NCBI RefSeq assembly: GCF_001468465.1
Contig: NZ_LNSA01000002.1
Location: forward strand, 204,409-268,408
Origin: Sphingopyxis sp. H115
Lineage (GTDB): Bacteria > Pseudomonadota > Alphaproteobacteria > Sphingomonadales > Sphingomonadaceae
Length of the DNA stretch: 64,000 nucleotides
Direction: 5' to 3'
Position 1 is the first letter of the stretch. Each line of letters opens with the position of its first letter. The notes under the pieces were generated by a model. It had not been told where the DNA came from, made no database searches, and saw only the letters and a list, made by a program, of their open reading frames with translations. Shown here one piece after another: positions 1-8,662 of the stretch. A program made the position numbers and the translations under genes.

Positions 1-281
1 AAGGCCAGCGTCAGGCGCGCGGCGTTGCCCACCGGCGGAACGAAAAAATCGGACAGGCGATCGAGATAGAGATTCCAGCTGATCCCCGCGACCCACGACA
101 TCGGCATCACCGCCGCGAACAGGAAGGTCAGCGCCGCCGCGCCGATCACCGCCGGTATCGCGGGGCGGAGCGCACGCAGCAGCGCGGTCGCCATGGCCCT
201 GCCAGAATTTTCGCTGCTCTCGTCCATACCGTCCAAATCCGTGCGGCCCGCCGGGGGCCCAATATCCTCGACAAACTGCAT
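1..281 (-). CDS. Partial membrane protein of the XrtA-type locus, function not recognised
   Basis: The reverse strand stays open from an ATG at 281 to the window edge, giving at least 93 residues. The N-terminus is hydrophilic and acidic, followed by one strong transmembrane segment at about residues 45-62 and an aromatic stretch ending in FFVPPVGNAARL. The start ATG shares one base with the stop of the upstream glycosyltransferase (TGATG), so the two genes are almost certainly co-translated. I do not recognise the family. An exported or membrane component of the exosortase-A polysaccharide locus is inferred from position only, and the gene is incomplete here. Confidence 0.6.
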   Translation of the reverse strand, partial: MQFVEDIGPPAGRTDLDGMDESSENSGRAMATALLRALRPAIPAVIGAAALTFLFAAVMPMSWVAGISWNLYLDRLSDFFVPPVGNAARLTLA

Positions 282-1507
282 CAGGCGGTGCCGCGCAGCA
301 ATCGCTGGTAAACCGGCTCGTAACGTAAAATGTTTGATGACCAGTTACGATGCTTTTCGACAAATATACGCGCTGTCCGCCGTCGTTCGGGCCAGATTGT
401 CCGATTTCCGAGCAACGCCGCAAGGGCGCCCGCGATGGCCGCGGGGTCGTCGGGGGCGAACAGGCTGCCGGTAACATCGTCTTCGATCAGTTCGCGGTGG
501 CCGCCGACGTCGGACGCGGCAACCAGCTTGCCCTGTGCCATCGCCTCGAGCGGCTTCAGCGGCGTGACGAGATCGGTCAGCCGCATCTTCTTGCGCGGAT
601 AGGCGAGAATGTCGATCAGCGAATAATAACGCTCGACCTCCTCGTGCGGGACACGGCCGACGAAGCATATCTGCGCCGCCGCCGGGGAGGCAGCGGCCTG
701 CGCCTTCAGCGCCGCTTCCATCGGCCCACCGCCCACGAGCAGGAGCCGCGCCTTCGGCTCTGCCGCCGCAAGCGCGGGCATCGCCGCGATCAGGTCGTCG
801 ATTCCCTCATAATCGTAAAAACTGCCGATATAGCCGATCACGGCGTCGTCGGGCGCAAGGCCCAGGGTCGCGGCCAGCGCATCGTCACGCGGCGCAGGAT
901 CGCCGAACAGGTCGAGGTCGACGCCGTTCGGCGAGACGATGATCTTGGCGGGATCGATACCGCGTGCGATCAGGTCGCCGCGCAACCCTTCGCAAATCAC
1001 CGCCACCGCATCGGCCGATCTGGCCACGTGGGTTTCAAGCCGCCTTGTCAGCCGGTAACGCAGGCTGCCTTCGCGGCCGGTTCCATTACCGACCGCCGCA
1101 TCCTCCCAGAAAGCGCGGATTTCATAGATGACCGGGATGCCAAGTTTTTTGCCAACGCGCAGCGCCGCGAGCCCGTCGAGCACCGGCGAATGGGCATGCA
1201 GCACGTCGGGTTTCCATTCCTTCGCCAGCGTCTCGACGCGCTTTGCCAGCGCCCCGATTTCGCGCCATTCGCGGATCGGCGCGCGCGCCGGCGCGATCGC
1301 CGGCGTACGGAAAAAGGTCAGCCCGTCGACCGTCTCGCCGTCCACGCCAGGTTCGGGGTGGCGAACGCCGGTGACCCCCCCGACCGCCCAGCCTTTCGCG
1401 AGCTGCGCCTTCATCAGCGCGCGCGTGCGAAAGGTGTAGCCGCTGTGCGCGGGCAAGCTATGATCGAGGATGTGCAAGATGCGGGTCATTGACCAGCGCA
1501 TTGACAT
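281..1507 (-). CDS. Glycosyltransferase family 4, XrtA/PEP-CTERM-associated (Daro_2409-like)
   Basis: This is a GT-B glycosyltransferase expected to add a sugar from a nucleotide-sugar donor to a lipid-linked exopolysaccharide precursor on the cytoplasmic face of the inner membrane. The N-terminus reads RILHILDHSLPAHSGYTFRT, the hallmark of the exosortase-A-associated subfamily. It is followed by the HAHSPVLDGLAAL acceptor-side segment and the C-terminal donor-binding half with SPNGVDLDLF, GYIGSFYDYEG and a PLKPLEAMAQGK loop containing the conserved Glu. Length of about 400 residues is normal. The ATG at 1507 has a weak AAGG five bases upstream. The ATG at 1489 (MTRILHI) aligns better with the family and could be the true start. 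It diverges from the O-ligase gene and overlaps the next membrane gene by one base. Confidence 0.9.
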   Translation of the reverse strand: MSMRWSMTRILHILDHSLPAHSGYTFRTRALMKAQLAKGWAVGGVTGVRHPEPGVDGETVDGLTFFRTPAIAPARAPIREWREIGALAKRVETLAKEWKPDVLHAHSPVLDGLAALRVGKKLGIPVIYEIRAFWEDAAVGNGTGREGSLRYRLTRRLETHVARSADAVAVICEGLRGDLIARGIDPAKIIVSPNGVDLDLFGDPAPRDDALAATLGLAPDDAVIGYIGSFYDYEGIDDLIAAMPALAAAEPKARLLLVGGGPMEAALKAQAAASPAAAQICFVGRVPHEEVERYYSLIDILAYPRKKMRLTDLVTPLKPLEAMAQGKLVAASDVGGHRELIEDDVTGSLFAPDDPAAIAGALAALLGNRTIWPERRRTARIFVEKHRNWSSNILRYEPVYQRLLRGTA

Positions 1508-1554
1508 ACAAGCCTTAACGCGGCGTCAACCCCGATCGCGTAGCGGGAGCGGAC

Positions 1555-1719
1555 ATGGTCGACAATTTTTCCATTGGCCTGACGCACGTCCTGATGGCGA
1601 TCGCGTTGTGGCGCCTGCTCTATCGCGACGATCTCGACCGCGAGGTCAGCCCACGCCTGCTGTGGCAGCAGCGCCGCGATGCCGAACGCGCCGAAGAGGA
1701 TGTCCGCGGCGATGCGTGA
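1555..1719 (+). CDS. Small 54-residue protein upstream of the O-ligase
   Basis: An ATG at 1555 follows a good Shine-Dalgarno sequence (GGGAG, five bases away) and encodes 54 residues. There is a short hydrophobic stretch at about residues 6-20 (SIGLTHVLMAIALWRLL), then a charged tail rich in Arg, Asp and Glu. Its stop overlaps the probable start of the O-antigen-ligase-like gene by eight bases, which suggests translational coupling. I know no function. It may be a small membrane-associated component of the XrtA locus or a leader ORF controlling ligase translation. It is short enough to be missed by standard gene callers. Confidence 0.6.
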   Translation: MVDNFSIGLTHVLMAIALWRLLYRDDLDREVSPRLLWQQRRDAERAEEDVRGDA

Positions 1720-3094
1720 CATTGCGTTCGTCGCCTTTCTCTTCGCCTTCATCGGGGTCGGTTTCCGCAAGCCGTTCCTGTTCGTGCTGTGCTTTTGCTA
1801 TATCGACATCGTCGCACCGCAGCGTTTGAGCTATTTCCTCATCAACTCGATCCCGATCTCGCTGATCGTGTTCGGGCTCGCAATCGTCGGCTGGCTGGCA
1901 GTCGACGACAAGCGCGACACAAGATGGTCGGGGCGTCAATTCCTGTTGATCGCGTTGCTCTTCTATTGCTGGATGACGACGATCCAGGCCGACTTCCCGG
2001 TCGAGGCAGCGGACAAATGGAGCTGGGTATGGAAGGCGCTGGTCTGGGCGATCTTCCTGCCGCTGACCCTGCGCACCAAGCTTCGCATCGAATCGCTGAC
2101 GCTGATCATGCTGCTGTCGGCGGCGTCGATCGCGATCGCCGGGGGACTCAAGACCGCTGCCGGCGGCGGCGGCTACGGCACGCTCCAGTTGCTGCTCAAC
2201 GAAAACTACGGCTTGTACGAAGGGTCGATCATGTCGACCGTCGGCATCGCGATCATCCCGCTGATCCTGTGGTACCGGCGCCACGGCACGATATTTCCGC
2301 CCGACTGGCGCGTCTCGCTCTTTTGTTTCGCGCTCTGCTTTGCGTGCATGTTGCTGCCCGTGGGTACGCAAGCGCGCACCGGGCTCGTCTGCCTTGCCGT
2401 GCTCGCCATCCTGTCGCTCCGCGCGGTAAAACACCGCCTCCTCTATATCGCGGGAGCCGGGCTGCTCGCCTTCGCGGCGATCCCCTTCCTGCCCCAAAGC
2501 TTTACCGAGCGCATGGAAACGATCCGCGATCACAAATCCGACCAGTCGGCCTCGACACGCGTCGCCGTGTGGATGTGGACATGGGACTATGCGAAGGAGA
2601 ATCCGTTCGGCGGCGGGTTCGAAGCCTATATCCAGAACAGCGTCCGCGTCGAACGGGCGGCGAGCGCCTATGATCCCGACGCACCGCAAAATGCCGAAGC
2701 GACGGTCTATGAGGAACATTCGCGCGCCTATCATTCGAGCTATTTCGAAATGCTGGGCGAGCAGGGATATCCCGGCCTTGCGCTATGGCTCTTGCTGCAC
2801 GCGGTGGGGCTGGTGCAGATGGAACGGATCAGGCGGCGCTACCTCAAGACCCGGCGCGCCGAGGAACAATGGATCGCGCCGTTGGCGACCGCGCTCCAGC
2901 ACGGCCATGTCGTCTACATGGTCGGGTCGCTTTTCGTTGGCATCGCCTTCCAACCCTTCATCTATATGATGCTGGCGCTCGAAATGGGGCTTTCGACCTA
3001 TTGCCGCCGCCGCGAACAGGAAGCGGGGTGGCGCCCGCTGACCGCGCGTCCCGCACAGGTTCCGGCGCGCCATCCGGTGCCCGCTCCGAACTGA
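1712..3094 (+). CDS. Putative O-glycosylation ligase / Wzy-type protein, exosortase A-associated
   Basis: This is a polytopic inner-membrane protein of about 460 residues. Its N-terminus (RDIAFVAFLFAFIGVGFRKP, then FCYIDIVAPQRLSYF) is typical of the exosortase-A-associated O-antigen-ligase-like family. There are about ten hydrophobic segments, and a large periplasmic loop near residues 265-355 contains RVAVWMWTWDYAKENPFGGG and a conserved-looking AYHSSYFEMLGEQGYPGL. Family members join or polymerise glycans on undecaprenyl carriers at the periplasmic face. I chose the ATG at 1712 because GAGG lies 12 bases upstream and it overlaps the small ORF; in-frame ATGs lie at 1679 and 1700. It works with the divergent glycosyltransferase in XrtA-linked exopolysaccharide formation. 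Confidence 0.85.
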   Translation: MRDIAFVAFLFAFIGVGFRKPFLFVLCFCYIDIVAPQRLSYFLINSIPISLIVFGLAIVGWLAVDDKRDTRWSGRQFLLIALLFYCWMTTIQADFPVEAADKWSWVWKALVWAIFLPLTLRTKLRIESLTLIMLLSAASIAIAGGLKTAAGGGGYGTLQLLLNENYGLYEGSIMSTVGIAIIPLILWYRRHGTIFPPDWRVSLFCFALCFACMLLPVGTQARTGLVCLAVLAILSLRAVKHRLLYIAGAGLLAFAAIPFLPQSFTERMETIRDHKSDQSASTRVAVWMWTWDYAKENPFGGGFEAYIQNSVRVERAASAYDPDAPQNAEATVYEEHSRAYHSSYFEMLGEQGYPGLALWLLLHAVGLVQMERIRRRYLKTRRAEEQWIAPLATALQHGHVVYMVGSLFVGIAFQPFIYMMLALEMGLSTYCRRREQEAGWRPLTARPAQVPARHPVPAPN

Positions 3095-3126
3095 TCGCCC
3101 TTATCGTCGGCCGGTCAAAGGCGGCG

Positions 3127-4185
3127 ATGGCACCGAAGCGGGAACTATCCGCCCGGCCCGGACGCTATTGCAGCATGCCCGCCCCGCGCCTTGTTCATGT
3201 CGACGACAATCTGCCCGGCATCAGCCGCGAACGCTCGGGCGTCGGCTGGCGCTACCACGATGCGAAGGGAAAGGTGATCCGCGATCGCGACGAAATCGAC
3301 CGTCTCAACGCGATCGCGCTCCCGCCCGCTTATGAGGACGCCTGGTTCTGCCCCGCACCGAATGGCCACATCCTCGCAACCGGCTATGACGCGCGCGGGC
3401 GCAAGCAATATCGCTACCACCCCGAGTTTCGCATGGCGCGCGAGGCCGACAAATATGATCGCTGCGCAGCGTTCGGCCACGCGCTACCGCTTCTTCGCGC
3501 ACGCCTTGCCGACGATCTGAAACGGCGGACGCTTTGTTCCGAACGCGTCGTCGCGGCGGTCGTGCGCCTTCTCGATCTCGCGGCGCTGCGCATCGGGAAC
3601 GAACAATATGTCGCGGCCAACAACAGCTTCGGCGCGACGACCCTGCGCCAACGCCACGCTAGCCTGTCGGGCAAGACGCTCCGCCTCAAATATGTCGCCA
3701 AGGGCGGGGCGAAGCGCGAGGTCATCATCAGCGATCGCAGCCTGACGACGCTGATCCGGCGGCTGCAGGACCTGCCCGGCCAGAATCTTTTCCAATATGA
3801 GGATGAAGGCGGGCTCTGCTCGGTCGCGTCCGACGATGTGAACGCCTATATCCGCGAGGCGATGGGCGACGAATTCAGCGCCAAGCATTTCCGCACCTGG
3901 TCGGCGAGCGTCGAGGCCTTCGCCTTCCTTTACGAGGCGGCCGATCCGCCGATGCTGAAAGCGATGCTCGAACATGTCGCGGACCGCCTTGGCAACACGC
4001 CGGCTATCGCGCGCAAAGCCTATATCCACCCTGCGATGATCGCCGCGGCGCAGGAACGCGGCGACTTTGCCGCCGCCGCCGGCAAGCTGCCGCGCGCGAC
4101 CCGATATCTTTCGCGTTACGAACGCGGTTTTTTGACCTATCTGGAACGCGCGCCCGATGCCGCGGCGTTGCTCCGCTCCGCCTGA
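3127..4185 (+). CDS. DNA topoisomerase IB, poxvirus/bacterial type
   Basis: This type IB topoisomerase nicks one DNA strand through a 3'-phosphotyrosine, allowing supercoil relaxation without ATP. It has 352 residues, normal for the bacterial single-polypeptide form. Visible landmarks are the N-terminal LVHVDDNLPGISRERSG, RKQYRYHPEFRMARE with the catalytic-core Arg/Lys, LRIGNEQYVAANNSFGATTL, KHFRTWSASV, and NTPAIARKAYIHP, which contains the probable nucleophile Tyr299. The ATG at 3127 has AAAGG at good spacing. A second ATG at 3175 (MPAPRLVHVDD) would also keep the whole domain. It follows the polysaccharide gene by 32 bases but has no obvious functional link. Confidence 0.93.
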   Translation: MAPKRELSARPGRYCSMPAPRLVHVDDNLPGISRERSGVGWRYHDAKGKVIRDRDEIDRLNAIALPPAYEDAWFCPAPNGHILATGYDARGRKQYRYHPEFRMAREADKYDRCAAFGHALPLLRARLADDLKRRTLCSERVVAAVVRLLDLAALRIGNEQYVAANNSFGATTLRQRHASLSGKTLRLKYVAKGGAKREVIISDRSLTTLIRRLQDLPGQNLFQYEDEGGLCSVASDDVNAYIREAMGDEFSAKHFRTWSASVEAFAFLYEAADPPMLKAMLEHVADRLGNTPAIARKAYIHPAMIAAAQERGDFAAAAGKLPRATRYLSRYERGFLTYLERAPDAAALLRSA

Positions 4186-4211
4186 CTTGCAAGAGGACCC
4201 CAAAGGCCCCC

Positions 4212-5426
4212 ATGACTTTCTCTATCCTGACCGCCGCCACGACCGCCGCCGCCAAGGCTCCCGCCACCAAAAGCCCGCCTCCGAGCAACCCGATCGAGGA
4301 TTTGCGCATGTGGTGGGACGCCAGCGTCGCCTGGGTGAACGGTCACTGGCTCCAGATCGGCATCGCGATCGGCGCGGGTCTGCTCATCTACCTCTTCCTC
4401 TCAATGGTGCGCACCTTCGCACTGAAGCGCGCGCAGGCGGCCCCGGGCCAATTCACGCTGACCGACATCGTGGGCCGCGTGATCCACAAGACCAAGTCGG
4501 TCGTGCTCGCGATTATCGCCATCCGTCTGGTCGCAGGCTATGCGCAGCCCCCCGCGCTGATCATGAACATCCTCCAGTTCGTCTTCACAGTCGCGGTAGT
4601 CCTACAGGTCGCGATCTGGGCGCGCGAAATCGTCCTCGGGCTGATCCAGCGCCGCGCGGCGGAGGGGCATAATGAAACGCTGTCGAACGCGATGGGTATC
4701 ATCCGGCTGCTCATTAGCGTCGCGCTGTTTGCGGTCGCCGCGATCGTCATCCTCGACAATATGGGCGTCAACGTCACCGGCCTGATCGCCGGTCTCGGCA
4801 TCGGCGGCATCGCGATCGGCCTGGCCGCGCAGGGCATTTTCTCAGACCTCTTCGCCTCGCTTTCGATCATCTTCGACCGGCCGTTCCGCGTCGGCGAGAC
4901 GATCAAATATGACAACAGCATCGCGACCGTCGAGCGGATCGGGCTCAAAAGTACGCATCTTCGGTCAGTGAACGGCGAGCTGCTCGTGATTTCGAACACC
5001 AATTTGCTGTCGAAGGAAATCACCAACTACGCCCATCTCCACCGTCGCCGCGTGCAGTTCGCGATCGGCGTGGTCTATCAGACGACCCCCGCCATGCTGC
5101 GCGCGCTACCGGCGCTGCTCCAAGCGCAGGTCGAAGCCGAAAAACATGAGTTCATCCGCTCGAGCTTCATCGGCTTCGGCGCCTCGAGCCTCGATTTCGA
5201 ACTCGTCGCCGATATCCACAGCGACGATTATAACGAGGTGATCGCGGCGCGGACCGCGGTCGGCATCCGCGTTTTCGACGAACTGACGAAGGCGGGCTAC
5301 GACTTCGCCTATCCGACCCAAACCACCTTCACCGCGGCGCCCGACGGAACGATGATTCTGCCCTATGCCGAAAGCGTCACGATGAAGACGCCAAAGCCAC
5401 CGAAGGCTGACGCTACGGCGCCTTAG
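4212..5426 (+). CDS. Mechanosensitive ion channel, MscS family
   Basis: This inner-membrane channel is expected to open under membrane tension and release solutes during hypo-osmotic shock. It has 404 residues and several transmembrane helices. The diagnostic pore helix and beta domain are present: VTGLIAGLGIGGIAIGLAAQ at about residues 192-211, then IFDRPFRVGETIKYD and the STHLRSVNGELLVISNTNLL segment. A soluble C-terminal domain follows, ending in a Lys/Pro-rich tail. The N-terminus is Ala/Thr/Pro-rich before the first helix, making this a medium-length MscS relative. AAAGG lies just upstream of the ATG. It begins 26 bases after the topoisomerase gene, so the two may be co-transcribed. Confidence 0.93.
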   Translation: MTFSILTAATTAAAKAPATKSPPPSNPIEDLRMWWDASVAWVNGHWLQIGIAIGAGLLIYLFLSMVRTFALKRAQAAPGQFTLTDIVGRVIHKTKSVVLAIIAIRLVAGYAQPPALIMNILQFVFTVAVVLQVAIWAREIVLGLIQRRAAEGHNETLSNAMGIIRLLISVALFAVAAIVILDNMGVNVTGLIAGLGIGGIAIGLAAQGIFSDLFASLSIIFDRPFRVGETIKYDNSIATVERIGLKSTHLRSVNGELLVISNTNLLSKEITNYAHLHRRRVQFAIGVVYQTTPAMLRALPALLQAQVEAEKHEFIRSSFIGFGASSLDFELVADIHSDDYNEVIAARTAVGIRVFDELTKAGYDFAYPTQTTFTAAPDGTMILPYAESVTMKTPKPPKADATAP

Positions 5427-5504
5427 CCAAAGCCCTTGGCCCTTGTGCAACGCGGCAAGAGAGGCCTAGAACGCGCCCCGAACCAGTATTGGAGGGGATC
5501 AGAT

Positions 5505-5963
5505 ATGGCCACCATCACGCCGCAGGATCTGCAAGCCAAGGTCGGTGAGCATCTGGGCACATCCGAATGGGTGCTCGTCGATCAGGACATGATCAACAAA
5601 TTCGCCGACGCGACGGGCGACCATCAGTTCATCCATATCGACGAGGAAAAGGCCAAGCTCACGCCCTTCGGCGGCACCATTGCCCACGGCTTTTTGACGC
5701 TGTCGCTGATCCCGATGCTCGGCCAAAAGACAGACGGCCCGAAGATCGCGGGTGTCAAGATGGGCGTGAACTATGGCGGCAACAAAGTCCGCTTCCTCGC
5801 CCCGGTGCGCTCGGGCAAGCGCGTGCGCAGCCATGTAAAACTGCTCGAACTCGAAGAAAAGCGCCCCGGCCAGTGGCAGCAGACCAACGAAGTGACGATA
5901 GAGATCGAAGGCGAGGAAAAGCCTGCGCTGATCGCCGAATGGATCAGCCAGTTCTTCGTCTAA
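5505..5963 (+). CDS. MaoC family (R)-hydratase / dehydratase
   Basis: This is a 152-residue hot-dog-fold enzyme related to (R)-specific enoyl-CoA hydratases and nodulation protein NodN. The active-site signature is clear: NKFADATGDHQFIHIDEEKA, with the Asp/His pair, followed by TPFGGTIAHGFLTLSL. The ATG at 5505 has a strong GGAGGGG eight bases upstream. An upstream extension of the frame to 5436 lacks family similarity and was excluded. Family enzymes hydrate trans-2-enoyl-CoA in fatty-acid or polyhydroxyalkanoate metabolism. The next gene is a thiolase, supporting a role in acyl-CoA turnover, but the physiological substrate cannot be read from sequence. Confidence 0.92.
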   Translation: MATITPQDLQAKVGEHLGTSEWVLVDQDMINKFADATGDHQFIHIDEEKAKLTPFGGTIAHGFLTLSLIPMLGQKTDGPKIAGVKMGVNYGGNKVRFLAPVRSGKRVRSHVKLLELEEKRPGQWQQTNEVTIEIEGEEKPALIAEWISQFFV

Positions 5964-6028
5964 AGCATAATATTACCGGCCGACCTCCCCCGTTAAGATA
6001 ACCGGATTCAGAAAGAAGGACTTCTATC

Positions 6029-7210
6029 ATGCGTGACGCCGTTATCGTCTCCACCGCCCGTACCCCGCTGACCAAGGCGGCGCGCGGTTCGTTCAACAAC
6101 ACCCTCGCTCCGACGCTGGGCGCGCACGCGGTCCGCGCCGCGGTCGAGCGCGCCGGAATCGAAGGCGGCGAGATCGACGATGTCGTGTTCGGCGCGGCGA
6201 TGCAGCAGGGATCGCAAACGATGAACGTCGCGCGGCTGATCGCACTGCGTTCGGGCCTGCCCGTCACCGTTCCCGGCATGTCGATCGACCGCCAATGCTC
6301 CTCCGGCCTGATGACGATCGCGACCGCCGCAAAGCAGATCATCGTCGATCGCCAGGACATCGCAGTCGCCGGCGGGATCGAGTCGATCTCGAAGGTCAGC
6401 GGCAGCGGCAAGGTGTTCATCGAGACCGACGCCGAGCTGATCGCGATGCACAAGGACACCTACATGCCGATGATCGGCACCGCCGAGGTCGTGGCGAAGC
6501 GCTACAACATCAGTCGCGAAGTTCAGGACGAATATTCGCTCCAGTCGCAGCAGCGCACCGCCGCCGCCCAGGCCGCAGGCAAATATGACGACGAAATCGT
6601 CGCCTGCCCCGCGACCATGGCCGTCGTGAACAAGGAAACCAAGGAAGTCAGCTTCAAGGACGTCGTCGCCGACAAGGACGAGTGCAACCGTCCCGACACC
6701 ACGCTCGAAGGGCTCGCGAGCCTGAAGCCGGTGATGGGCGAAGGCCACACGATCACCGCGGGCAACGCCAGCCAGCTCGCCGACGGCGCCTCGGCGTGCG
6801 TCGTGATGGAAGCCAAGGTTGCCGAAAAGAAGGGCCTCCAGCCGCTGGGCCGTTATGTCGGCATGGCGGTCGCGGGCACCGAGCCCGACGAAATGGGCAT
6901 CGGCCCGGTGTTCGCCATCCCCAAGCTGCTCGAACGCTTCGAGCTCAAGATGGACGACATCGGCCTGTGGGAACTCAACGAAGCCTTCGCGGTGCAGGTG
7001 CTCTATTGCCGCGACAAGCTTGGCATCCCGAACGAGCTGCTCAACGTCAATGGCGGCTCGATCTCGATCGGCCACCCGTTCGGCATGACCGGCGCGCGCT
7101 GCGTCGGCCACGCGCTGATCGAGGGCAAGCGCCGCGGCGTCAAATATGCCGTGGTCACCATGTGCATCGGTGGCGGCCAGGGCGCAGCGGGCCTGTTCGA
7201 GGTCTTCTGA
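6029..7210 (+). CDS. Acetyl-CoA C-acyltransferase (thiolase)
   Basis: This 393-residue thiolase cleaves 3-ketoacyl-CoA with CoA, or runs the reverse condensation. It carries the nucleophile Cys90 in IDRQCSSG, the NEAFAVQ segment, the [16 protein letters not shown] loop with its catalytic His, and the C-terminal [15 protein letters not shown] with the second catalytic Cys. All catalytic residues look intact. A purine-rich GAAAGAAGGA sits a few bases upstream of the ATG. It follows the MaoC gene by 65 bases and precedes a carboxymuconolactone-decarboxylase-family gene by 15 bases, so it is probably part of a lipid or aromatic acyl-CoA degradation unit. Chain-length preference is unknown. Confidence 0.95.
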   Translation: MRDAVIVSTARTPLTKAARGSFNNTLAPTLGAHAVRAAVERAGIEGGEIDDVVFGAAMQQGSQTMNVARLIALRSGLPVTVPGMSIDRQCSSGLMTIATAAKQIIVDRQDIAVAGGIESISKVSGSGKVFIETDAELIAMHKDTYMPMIGTAEVVAKRYNISREVQDEYSLQSQQRTAAAQAAGKYDDEIVACPATMAVVNKETKEVSFKDVVADKDECNRPDTTLEGLASLKPVMGEGHTITAGNASQLADGASACVVMEAKVAEKKGLQPLGRYVGMAVAGTEPDEMGIGPVFAIPKLLERFELKMDDIGLWELNEAFAVQVLYCRDKLGIPNELLNVNGGSISIGHPFGMTGARCVGHALIEGKRRGVKYAVVTMCIGGGQGAAGLFEVF

Positions 7211-7225
7211 TTTGCGGCCCCGTTA

Positions 7226-7810
7226 ATGAGACTCGACGCTCCGCGCATCGAGCCGGTCGACCTGGATCGACTCGATGCCGACCAGCGCGCGGCGCTCGAA
7301 CCCTTCCTTGCTTCCGATGGGGGCAAGGTCGGGGGCGGCAAGATCCTCAACATCTTCCGCACACTCGCCCACGCACCAAAGGCGCTGACCGCGTTCCTTG
7401 GCTGGGGCAATTATATCCTGTCGAAGCGTAATGCGCTTTCACCCCGCGACCGCGAACTCGTCATCCTGCGCACCGGCTATAACTGCCGCTCGGGCTATGA
7501 GTGGACGCAGCATAAGCGCATCGGGCTCGATTGCGGACTTTCCGAAGACGAGATTGCGCGGATCAAGATCGGTCCCGACGCCGATGGCTGGAGCGATATC
7601 GACCGCGCGATGCTCTGCGCGACCGACGAGCTTACCACCAACCATTTCGTGACCGACGCCAGCTGGTCCGCACTCGCGCCGATCGGCGACAAGGGCCGCA
7701 TGGACCTCGTCATGACCGTCGGCCAGTACACGCAGGTTTCGATGATATTGAACAGCTTCGGCATCCAGGTCGAGGACGGCTGGGACGTCGACCCCGATCT
7801 GAAAGCCTGA
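7226..7810 (+). CDS. Carboxymuconolactone decarboxylase (CMD) family protein
   Basis: This is a 194-residue all-helical CMD/AhpD-like protein. The central motif is ILRTGYNCRSGYEWTQHKR with a Cys and downstream His. Only one Cys is present in this stretch, so it lacks the AhpD CxxC pair and is unlikely to be a peroxidase. The downstream segment DLVMTVGQYTQVSMILNSFG is typical of the family. It begins 15 bases after the thiolase stop and ends 14 bases before the next gene, so co-transcription is likely. Family members act in aromatic-acid degradation or as redox-related proteins of unknown substrate. I cannot decide between these here. Confidence 0.88.
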   Translation: MRLDAPRIEPVDLDRLDADQRAALEPFLASDGGKVGGGKILNIFRTLAHAPKALTAFLGWGNYILSKRNALSPRDRELVILRTGYNCRSGYEWTQHKRIGLDCGLSEDEIARIKIGPDADGWSDIDRAMLCATDELTTNHFVTDASWSALAPIGDKGRMDLVMTVGQYTQVSMILNSFGIQVEDGWDVDPDLKA

Positions 7811-7824
7811 CAAGGGAGAGATAT

Positions 7825-8115
7825 ATGAGTGCCATCGGTGTGATCGCGACGCTGCGCGTCCAGTCCGGCAAGGAAGCCGAATTCGAAGGCGTTTTCGCCG
7901 AACTGGCCGCTGCGGTGAATGCCAACGAGGCGGGCAACAGCTATTACCGCCTGTTCAAGACGGGCGAGACCGGCGTCTACAAAGTTCTAGAATGCTATGA
8001 CGATCAGGTCGCACTCGACGCGCACCGCGCATCAGACCATTTCCGCGGCATCGGTGCGCGCCTTGGCCCCTGCCTCGCCGGTGCGCCCGAGATCGAGACG
8101 CTGAGCGCAGCCTGA
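7825..8115 (+). CDS. Antibiotic biosynthesis monooxygenase (ABM) family protein
   Basis: This is a 96-residue ferredoxin-like alpha/beta-fold protein of the ABM/YgiN family. It shows the N-terminal IGVIATLRVQSGKEAEFEGVF, then YYRLFKTGETGVYKVLECYDDQVALDAH, and the SDHFRGIG segment where the family carries its conserved His. YgiN-like members oxidise quinols or act as small dimeric quinone-handling enzymes without a bound cofactor. AAGGGAGAG lies just upstream of the ATG. It follows the CMD gene by 14 bases. The convergent soxR gene just downstream is suggestive, because SoxR regulons in non-enteric bacteria often contain ABM-family genes, but this gene lies upstream of the SoxR promoter and reads towards soxR. 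Confidence 0.9.
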   Translation: MSAIGVIATLRVQSGKEAEFEGVFAELAAAVNANEAGNSYYRLFKTGETGVYKVLECYDDQVALDAHRASDHFRGIGARLGPCLAGAPEIETLSAA

Positions 8116-8121
8116 TCGGCT

Positions 8122-8144
8122 GGTTTCGACCGATAGTTACCGTT
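8122..8144 (+). repeat. Short dispersed repeat copy 1, GGTTTCGACCG type
   Basis: This 23-base intergenic stretch matches 20 of 23 bases at 35711-35733. Both begin GGTTTCGACCG and continue TAGTT. One copy lies between the convergent ABM and soxR genes, the other downstream of the acyl-AMP ligase. It probably belongs to a dispersed intergenic repeat of this genome. Function is unknown. Confidence 0.45.
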
Positions 8145-8170
8145 ATAGATGTGAACCCCGGCGTCGCCCA

Positions 8171-8641
8171 TCAGCCGATCTCGGCGATCTCCACCGACCG
8201 GTCGCCCAGCACATAGCGCGGCCCCGCCCCGCGCTGCGCGGCCTTGTCCTCGCGATTATACAGCCCGCATTTCTTGAGCGACAGGCAGCCGCAGCCGATA
8301 CAATTGCCGAGCAGGTCGCGGGTCCGTTCGAGCGCCGCGATCTGGGCGTCGATCCGCGATTTCAATCCGGTGCTGATCCGCGTCCAGTCGGCGCCGTTCG
8401 GCGTTCGCCCGGCGGGCAGCCGCGCCAGTTCGTCCGCTATCTCCTCGAGGCTCAGACCCAGTTGCTGCGCGATCAGGATGAAGGACACGCGGCGAATATC
8501 GGCGCGCAGGAAGCGTCGCTGCCCCCCGCGCGTGCGCAAGGCCTCGACCAGCCCCTTCGCCTCATAGAAACGGATCGCCGACACCGCGACGCCGGTTCGC
8601 GCTGAGAGTTCACCGATCGCGATCAGGTCGGTCCGGTGCAT
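8171..8641 (-). CDS. soxR: Redox-sensitive transcriptional activator SoxR
   Basis: This 156-residue MerR-family regulator has the N-terminal winged helix (LIAIGELSARTGVAVSAIRFYEAKGL), a dimerisation helix, and the SoxR [2Fe-2S] cluster motif with Cys114, 117, 119 and 125 (C-X2-C-X-C-X5-C, CIGCGC...C). Oxidation of the cluster by redox-cycling compounds or nitric oxide activates transcription from promoters with an over-long spacer. GAGGAG lies about eight bases upstream of the ATG. Just upstream, in the divergent region, sits a promoter with a 19-base spacer and a SoxR-like dyad (8663-8693), so this SoxR probably drives the VOC gene at 8725. No soxS is present, as expected outside enterics. 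Confidence 0.95.
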   Translation of the reverse strand: MHRTDLIAIGELSARTGVAVSAIRFYEAKGLVEALRTRGGQRRFLRADIRRVSFILIAQQLGLSLEEIADELARLPAGRTPNGADWTRISTGLKSRIDAQIAALERTRDLLGNCIGCGCLSLKKCGLYNREDKAAQRGAGPRYVLGDRSVEIAEIG

Positions 8642-8662
8642 CGTCTTCGCTCCTCTTCGCGC

